Positions 57,730 to 64,000 of a stretch of DNA of 64,000 nucleotides are shown piece by piece. A model generated the notes under the pieces. It searched no databases. It was given only the letters and a program-made list of their open reading frames with translations, and had not been told where the DNA came from. Both the position numbers and the translations under genes were made by a program. Each line of letters begins with the position of its first letter. The first letter of the stretch is position 1. Source of the DNA: Micropterix aruncella (taxonomy: Eukaryota; Arthropoda; Insecta; Lepidoptera; Micropterigidae); the NCBI GenBank assembly GCA_944548615.1, contig OX155960.1:14216447-14280446 (forward strand), in the 5' to 3' direction.

Positions 57730-58636
57730 GTCATATTTTATTTTATTAGCATTAAGTACGTTCATCTTTTTATGTAAATATTATTAAAGGGGTGGCTTTC
57801 TGTACCGATTAATCCTTACTAATGTAGCAGATAATGCAGCAGATATATTATAACATGGTCAAAATGGCCACTAAAGTTGCACTGAAAGTCACCCTATCAT
57901 AATCTCCAGCAGGTAAGCCTTAAACCTGGCTGGATTTTATACAAAGCTGTATTTAAAAAATGGTTAATAAATAAAAAATAAAAATAAAAATAAATACCTG
58001 AGAACGGCCATGTCTGATGATCTTGTATTTCATGATTTTTTTGGATAATACAGGCGCTAGCTTAAGAAAGTTTCTAAGCTAATTCCTAGACAAGCAATCA
58101 ATTTATAATTTAGACTCCAAAAAGTTGCTCATTGCCTGCGATATTCAGGATTTAATCTGATTTTAAAACTTTCAGGCGCGATTACTCTTACAATGTAAGC
58201 GTGGAGAGCATTTTATTTTAATTTTATTATATTGCATGGGTAATTCTCTAGCGTCGCGCCAAGCCGCATTTTTTTATTTAGGCCCTAAAGAATATTTCAG
58301 CAAGGCAAGAGTAATGATTATGTATTCGGCTTTCATATACCAGTGTTTAATGTATGCTAGACAGCACCTCGCAGAAACTGCAATTAATGCAGACATTCAC
58401 TCGCATTATTCTCGCGGTAGCTCCCTTTAATGCGTACCCCGAATACGACTGGCAAAAGTACAGAAAAGCGACTTGTACCTTAATTCTATAATATCGTAAT
58501 TGAATTACTATTATTATTATTTTGTTAAATCGCTGTTCTTGTGTTTTTCTTCTTTTTTCAATTGAATTATATTGAAATATATATTTTGATTTGTAACATT
58601 GACATTTTATATACAATTGTATCCTCGGACTATTTA
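57730..58636 (+). repeat. Tandem duplication, unit 2 (907 bp)
   Basis: It is identical to unit 1 as far as I can read, except for one extra T in the A-rich tail (AAAAATAAATACC here, AAAAAAAATACC in unit 1). The junction is exact, with no spacer. After unit 2 the original sequence continues. Confidence 0.95.
58266..58492 (+). pseudogene. LINE-C coding fragment in duplication unit 2 (continues at 59136)
   Basis: It has the same residues as unit 1, including the stop after SSL. Here the continuation is preserved: after the 638-bp insertion the LINE resumes at 59136 with the segment encoding the QLEDIKLKKK region. Confidence 0.8.
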
Positions 58637-59130
58637 AATTTGATTCTTTAACTATTTATTGCATATTATTTTTCCATTTATTTCGATTCATTATTATTAT
58701 TATTTATATTTTTTTGTATTTATTACGATATTATATTATTATTATTCAATTTGTTTAATTTAACATTTATTGAATGTTATTTTTCCAGCACACTACAGCT
58801 ATAGTTACATCACACTACACTACACTACAGTTACATTACACTACACTCAAATTATAATGTTTATTATTATAAGTCATTTTTAATATTATTTGATACCTAG
58901 CATATTTTTTTAATTAAGTATTCTAAAGTATGCACAAGCCACTGTCTACTTGGTACGCTGGCCTTATTACGGGCCTAGGCCTAGTTAGGCGGCGTTGATT
59001 TCAAAAAATTGTGATCTGCGGTGCTTTCTATTTTGCTATTATTTACATTTAAGCCTCTAATGTTAAACTTACAATGTACTGCCGTGAAAAATGAGCTTTT
59101 CTTTAATAAATAAATAAATAAAATAAATAA
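58493..59130 (+). mobile_element. 638-bp element inserted in LINE-C, AAATAAAT tail
   Basis: It is flanked by 5-bp direct repeats ATAAT (58488-58492 and 59131-59135). It ends in a tail of AATA/AAAT units after TTACAATGTACTGCCGTGAA. It contains ACACTACACTACACTACAG repeats at about 58822-58850. The tail and variable duplication point to a LINE or SINE 3' end. No coding was seen. Confidence 0.75.
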
Positions 59131-59135
59131 ATAAT

Positions 59136-59625
59136 CTACTCCCTACTAAATTTAAACAGCTGGAGGACATAAAATTAAAAAAAAAACATCAAGGAGATGC
59201 TGATAGGCCACCCTTTCTATAATCTGGCCGAATTTGAGTGCCATGATTTTTCAAATATTGTGCCCATTTAAATTACTTAAAAAAGTAGAGCTTTATTGTC
59301 TGATTATTTTATATGGTCTTATATTTGTACATTTAGTTTAAAATGCATTACGCAGATTTAATTTGATTATTTAACATTTTACTGACAATTTGAATATAAC
59401 GATAAATAATTTTACTACGTATCTTTTCGAATTACTAACTACTTCAAATATTAGACTTTTATTTTGATTATTTATATTTATAGTTTGACAATTTATAAGT
59501 AATTCTTGACTACCTATGTATGTTCAGTAAAGAGTGGTAACGAGACTTACTACCTAACCAAATTATTTTGACACGTCCAAGAGCGGTCTTTAGCCGTCAA
59601 TTGGACACGACGAAAATGTAATGTA
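59136..59625 (+). mobile_element. LINE-C 3' end (empty site for Helitron H4)
   Basis: It matches 30983-31150 joined to 31506-31830 and, inverted, 35349-35900. It ends with GGACACGACG and a TGTAATGTAATGTAA tail. At 59309-59312 the sequence is continuous where the other copy has Helitron H4. Confidence 0.85.
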
Positions 59626-59639
59626 ATGTAAATTAATTA

Positions 59640-61475
59640 TAATTTATTAAAATTTGAGAGCGATCTGAGAGTTACGCTAAATATGCTTTACCATTACCAC
59701 CCTTATACCACCACTGCGGAAAGACAGTTTTACTGTGACAGTCTCCGTGTTTTTACGTTTAGTGTCAGCCTGATCGCAAGCGCATATGCACGTGGAATCT
59801 GTGCCTGATGCTTCACATAGGCCGAATGTTTATTATTCAAACCCTACAAAAGTGACCCCGCCTATTTATTCGCAGGTCCGTCCATTTCATATAATTTTCT
59901 CAGGTACTATATCGCCTTAAGAGTCGCAGTAAGGTATCTTACAGATAAGGCCAAAATCAATAGTGTTAATACGTTTAATTGTAATGTGTTTATATATCTT
60001 TGTAATATCGTATGATCTTGCGTTTTTATAATTTTATGTTTCTTTGGGTTGTTTCTTTGGTTGGTTGGTTTTCTTTGGGTTGCTTCCTTCGGGTTTTCTA
60101 ATATTTTCTACTTTTTCACGTTGTATTTACGATAACAAAAATATTTCTTTGCTTACCTTTATTATGACTTGTATATCATTATGAAAATGAATATAAATAT
60201 TATACAACCCGAGATAAAAAGAATCTCGACGCTGAGATACTCAACGGTAAAGGCTTTATCGTATTCTAGAAAGAAATACAAACACAGATTATTCAATCCG
60301 TTGGATCAGCCTCTGAACTGCAAGGGGCTTCTTCCTAGAAGATAATTAAAACTTGAAAAACTTTGAGATTGAATTACGAAAGCGGCCTCGGGGTTTCTAC
60401 GATAAAAAAAACTCACCCCATTTAAGTTATTTTGGGATGGACATCAAAGGATTATTATATACACATTATCCATTTACCGGAAGGATGGGTTGCGATGAAA
60501 TTATTACTCTAAATAGAAATTGTACCCTTTTGTTGCCGTTCCATATTTGTTAAGGCAGTCCAATGGGATGTAACCTACATGTATTACTATTTGTATATTA
60601 CCTATGTAAATAATAATTATATTATAAAAGGTAAATAAAATTGTTATACATATGGGATACGGAGATATGCGTATATTAATAAACCGTTACTTTACATACA
60701 GAATACAATATTAGAATATTTATGCTCTCCACATGAAAACCACCAAGCGGTCAGAAAATTAACGTTCAGATAGAACGCGAAAAACCTATAGCACCCAAAC
60801 ACATGGGAATGACTCTCTATTCTTCTCTAACTTACGAAGCCCGCAGCTAAAACAAAAAACAGATAGAGCATCAAAAAACTAACTAAGAGTACATGCGGAG
60901 CAAACCCAGCTACACTCAGAACCTTAGATCTAGGCCTACGCATCCCCGCAGCGGAATATTCCGTTCCAGTGTGGAGTGGATGAACACACGCATAAATGAA
61001 TGACCCTGTTGTGAACTTTATTTTATTTTATTTATTTATTATTATTTCACACACATTTAAAACACTAGGTTAATAAGATTAAAATCTACCTTGCTGGAGT
61101 GATGCCCGTACTAAGGTAGACTTTTATGTATTCTTTTTTCCTTTTTTTTTTTTAGTTGCTAAGTGTAACTTAATGTAGCATTGTCTTATGTGGTAGTTCT
61201 GTATTTACACAGATATTACATATACTTAGTCTATTTTACTAACATGATATACATAATAATATTAAATCATATATACACATACACGAATCATATATACACA
61301 TACACATATATACAGTCATTTTATGTAGTTAGGTATTCTTATACAGCACTATAATTAACTAATTTCTCCGTTTCGTTCCTTCCTAGCTCAATCAACCAAT
61401 CCGTCATAATTTTTCTTCCTCGTATGGTATCTAACTTCACTTTTAATTCCGAATGTATTCTATTGTGTAGTCAGA
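59640..61475. other. Unassigned stretch
   Basis: A TTGG-rich block (GGGTTGTTTCTTTGGTTGG and GGTTGCTTCC) lies at 60045-60095. TTTTA/TTTA units at 61020-61045 resemble a minus-strand LINE tail. ATCATATATACACATACAC is repeated at 61266-61305. The frame 60353-60553 is unrecognised. Confidence 0.4.
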
Positions 61476-61479
61476 CAGC

Positions 61480-61945
61480 TAGAAAAGAAAAATGTCGTTG
61501 GGCGAATTTAGTTTTCTTAAGGGAGAAATATGCTGCTAGACTTGTCTCCGGCTGCGCTAAACCTACTCCCGTCGAAAATCTTTTTTCGCTCATCGGCATC
61601 GCTCCCCTGCAACACGTGGTGATGTCCTGGCAGATTCTAAACGCTTAAAGGTGATAGTCGACACCCACTGCGTGGGTAAAAACCCCACCACAATTGCCTT
61701 AAATCGCGAGTCATATTTGAGCTGCACACAACCGCTCCAAGGCATCTTTGAGACGCAATACTCAATGGAGGGACTCACTTGACGACGATATTAAGGAAGA
61801 GATAGCACCGGGTTACCATCTCCCTCATACCACTAGGGTGGATATAAAAGATGAGGGTGGATATGAAAGATGTCGAGCCAATCTCGTCCGCTGGGGTTAC
61901 AAAGATAATCCAATATGCAACTGTGGAACGCTGTGCGCTTGGGCT
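61480..61945 (+). pseudogene. LINE-H C-terminal fragment
   Basis: Pieces read KCRWANLVFLREKYAARLVS, GCAKPTPVENLFSLIGIAPL, then after stops RRNTQWRDSLDDDIKEEIAP and RCRANLVRWGYKDNPICNCG. The LVSGC-KPTPVE-L---GIAPL motif and the terminal RCRA-L-RWGY-D---C-CG block fit the C-terminus of jockey/RTE-like LINE proteins, where a C-C-H-C finger is usual; only the first Cys pair is kept. Stops at about 61646 to 61735 break the frame. Confidence 0.7.
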
Positions 61946-61974
61946 GTTGCTGTTTAGCCACTAAGACCCAGTTG

Positions 61975-62480
61975 TAGAGGGTCGGTAAATGCATGAGTCA
62001 ACACCTCCACGCAAAAGTAAGAGACTGGGCCGCTGACCTGCGGGCCAGTCTCCCCTAGGAGTCAACCTTCGGGTGCTCCTGGAAGGTTTGCGCACGGCAA
62101 TCGATTTTCCATTCCGACTAACAGCCGGAGGGAGTCTGAAAACAGTAATGTTTCCTATAGAAAGAGAATAGTTGTTAACCTTACGGCAACTGCGCTTGAA
62201 AAGACAATTCGGCCACCCGATCCCGGGCGAAGAGCCGGGCAAAGGATGCCGTGGTCCGCGATAGATTCGGTAGATACCGTATCACCGCTACGTAAGGGAG
62301 AGGGCCGCGCAAGCGACCACGATCCTGTAGCCAGTTGGGAGGCAGGAGGTATCCTGAAAGCTAATTCCAGACGGAGATATCCTTCCAAATTTGTAGTCAG
62401 AGGGCGAGGCTGCCCGCTGGTTACCTTTCCCGGTGCCTCGCCGTAAGGCGTTGGCCTCTAACGGGCAGGTGGCGTAACTT
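61975..62480 (+). repeat. Family R1, copy F
   Basis: It carries CATTCCGACTAACAGCCGG, GGAGTCTGAAAACAGTAATG, GGCCACCCGATCCCGGGCGA, GATTCGGTAGATACCGTAT, TTCCAGACGGAGATATCCTT, CCCGGTGCCTCGCCGTAAGG and CGGGCAGGTGGCGTAACT. It stops there, lacking the GACGGGTTCGCCC end. Confidence 0.8.
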
Positions 62481-62484
62481 ATTT

Positions 62485-63555
62485 TTATTTATTTTTTATT
62501 TATTCAAAGACAATACAGAATTAATACATTAGATATATCACTAAAACCAGGTCTGATTTGACTGTGGTATATAAAAAAGCCTCTACATTTAGAATAAGTA
62601 TCGAGTTTGCAGTAAATGAAATTAATACAAAATTATTTAAATTACTTGGATAACATTTTAGGTGTACCCGCAATTTACACAGGTATTTTCAGGCGCACCT
62701 GAAACTATCATGGCTGGCCAAATCACTTACATACAGGTTGCTCCTTATTTAAGTGTTTCGTTTCTATTTTAATTTACTTGTTTTAAATTTATAATTTTGA
62801 TTGATTTTAATGATTTTTTAATTTTGATTTGATGGTTTTTTCATTTAATGATTTTTTTAATTTTATTTAAAGAAATGCGCTAAGCCTCGTGTTATTTTTA
62901 TTTTTTTATTTATTGAAATGTAAGTTAATTAGCAAACATTAATGCTGGCGTTGGAAACAAAATAGCAATCAGTATAATGGAGCAGACGAATACACTTTAC
63001 AATGTCCTGCCGCCCGTGCCAGCGGGCGGTCACTCTTCACTGGCACTTACAGCTCCATCGGAATTCACAGGGAATTACGTAATTAAGCGACTGGAATGGA
63101 TTAGTAGAAACAAAGAGCGTAGATAAGCTCTCACAGTATATTACCGGTAGGATTTACCAGTCGGAAGCTAACCTTCGCGAACAAAAAACTGCACCACAAT
63201 TTTTTTATCGATTTTGTAAATAAATACTAACAATATCGTTTTTTCATTAATTTCCTCTTGTTACCTAGTAATTAATCTTATAAAGTTTATAAGTTTTATC
63301 GATATTAGATAGTTGTCTCCCGTGAGGTAAGCGCAGAAGACATAGGACGAAAACAGTCCACTGTCTAGTTATGCCACTCGCTCGTAAGAAGCCAACGCCT
63401 TACTGCAAGACAAACAGAGTAATGAACCAGCGGGCTAACACTCGCGCCCTTACTTTCGGTAAGTTAGTTGCAATCCTGGGATTTTCTGTGTAGACATGTA
63501 ATATGGGATCTCTATATGCATGTAACATGTGTATATGTGTCTTGTTATTGCATTC
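62485..63555. other. Unassigned stretch, possible minus-strand LINE 3' end
   Basis: TTTATTTATTTTTTATTTATT at 62482-62505 could be a reversed LINE tail. (A)TTTTTATTTTTTTATTTATT recurs at about 62895. No gene. Confidence 0.35.
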
Positions 63556-63561
63556 AATCGA

Positions 63562-64000
63562 CAGAATTAATGGGCGGCGTCAGCCAATCAATTGTGCATT
63601 CCGATTAACAGCCGGGGGAGTCTGAAAACAGTATTGTTTACTAATGCGCGGGAGTAGTTAATCTTACCGCAACTGATCTTGAAACGACCATTCAACTACC
63701 CGATACCGGGTGAACAGCCGGGTAAAGGATGCTGTGGTCCGTGATAGATTCGGTAGACACCGTATCACCGCTACGTAAGGGAGAGGAGCGCGCAAGCGAC
63801 CTCGAACCCGTAACTGTAATCTGGTTGCAACTGGAAGTAGGGGCGCGAATGGCCCGCTGGGTGATTAACCTGGATATCTCGCGGCAAGGCGTCGGTCTCT
63901 TACGGGCGAGTCGCGTAACTAGACAGTGGATTGTTTTCGTCCTAAGTCTTCTACGCTCACCTTATGGGAGACAGGATGGTCTAATATCGTTAAAACTTCC
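63562..64000 (+). repeat. Family R1, copy G (cut by window end)
   Basis: It begins GGGCGGCGTCAGCCAATCAA, TTGTGCATTCCGATTAACAG, and continues through GATTCGGTAGACACCGTATC, CGCAAGCGACCTCGAACC and GGCAAGGCGTCGGTCTCT to ATATCGTTAAAACTTCC at the window edge. Confidence 0.8.

Overview
The window looks like a gene-poor, repeat-saturated piece of an arthropod genome, most likely a butterfly or moth. The Lepidoptera assignment is an inference. It rests on terminal sequences I associate with lepidopteran Helitrons (ends such as GAAGTTCACCGGGTCATCTAG, split here as GAAGTTCACC / GGGTCATCTAG, and GCCGCGGGCAACAGCTAG) and on an internal motif with repeated CATAC followed by TTTCGCGTTTATA. The DNA is A+T-rich, with three very long (AT)n tracts and one 200-N scaffold gap (12737-12936). 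I found no convincing host protein-coding gene, tRNA gene, CRISPR array or bacterial-type operon. Almost every recognisable reading frame belongs to a transposable element, and most are truncated or broken.

Layout. 0-11 kb: LINE 3' ends, a 188-bp near-perfect palindrome, a G+C-rich dispersed repeat (family R1), and a stacked site where a tRNA-like SINE, a LINE, a DNA element and a Helitron interrupt each other. 12.9-21.2 kb: the best open frame, a Ty3/gypsy-type integrase with zinc-binding domain and DD35E catalytic triad, then about 7 kb of non-coding DNA ending at a possible primer-binding site. 21-31 kb: a 1442-bp hAT element with an exact 8-bp target duplication and a decayed transposase, plus Helitron ends. 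31-36 kb: copies of one LINE family (LINE-C), one of which carries a 355-bp Helitron whose empty site is preserved at 59.3 kb. 39-44 kb: two R1 copies head to head in a 1.4-kb inverted repeat, and a 5S rRNA-derived sequence. 45-50.5 kb: LINE fragments with a conserved C-terminal domain, and a decayed multi-exon-free gene of a repetitive arthropod family split by a LINE so that one 408-codon frame is a chimera. 52-59.6 kb: an (AT)n tract, a 731-bp Helitron, a long-inverted-repeat MITE, and a fresh 906/907-bp tandem duplication of LINE debris. 60-64 kb: another LINE tail and two more R1 copies.

The 'genes' do not cooperate. The reverse transcriptase, integrase and transposase remnants are independent selfish elements whose nesting order can be read from empty sites and target duplications. 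The least explained material is R1: about eight G+C-rich copies, no convincing conserved frame, several with related ends. I could not run any search, so family names come from motif recognition, and boundaries without a target duplication are approximate to tens of bases.
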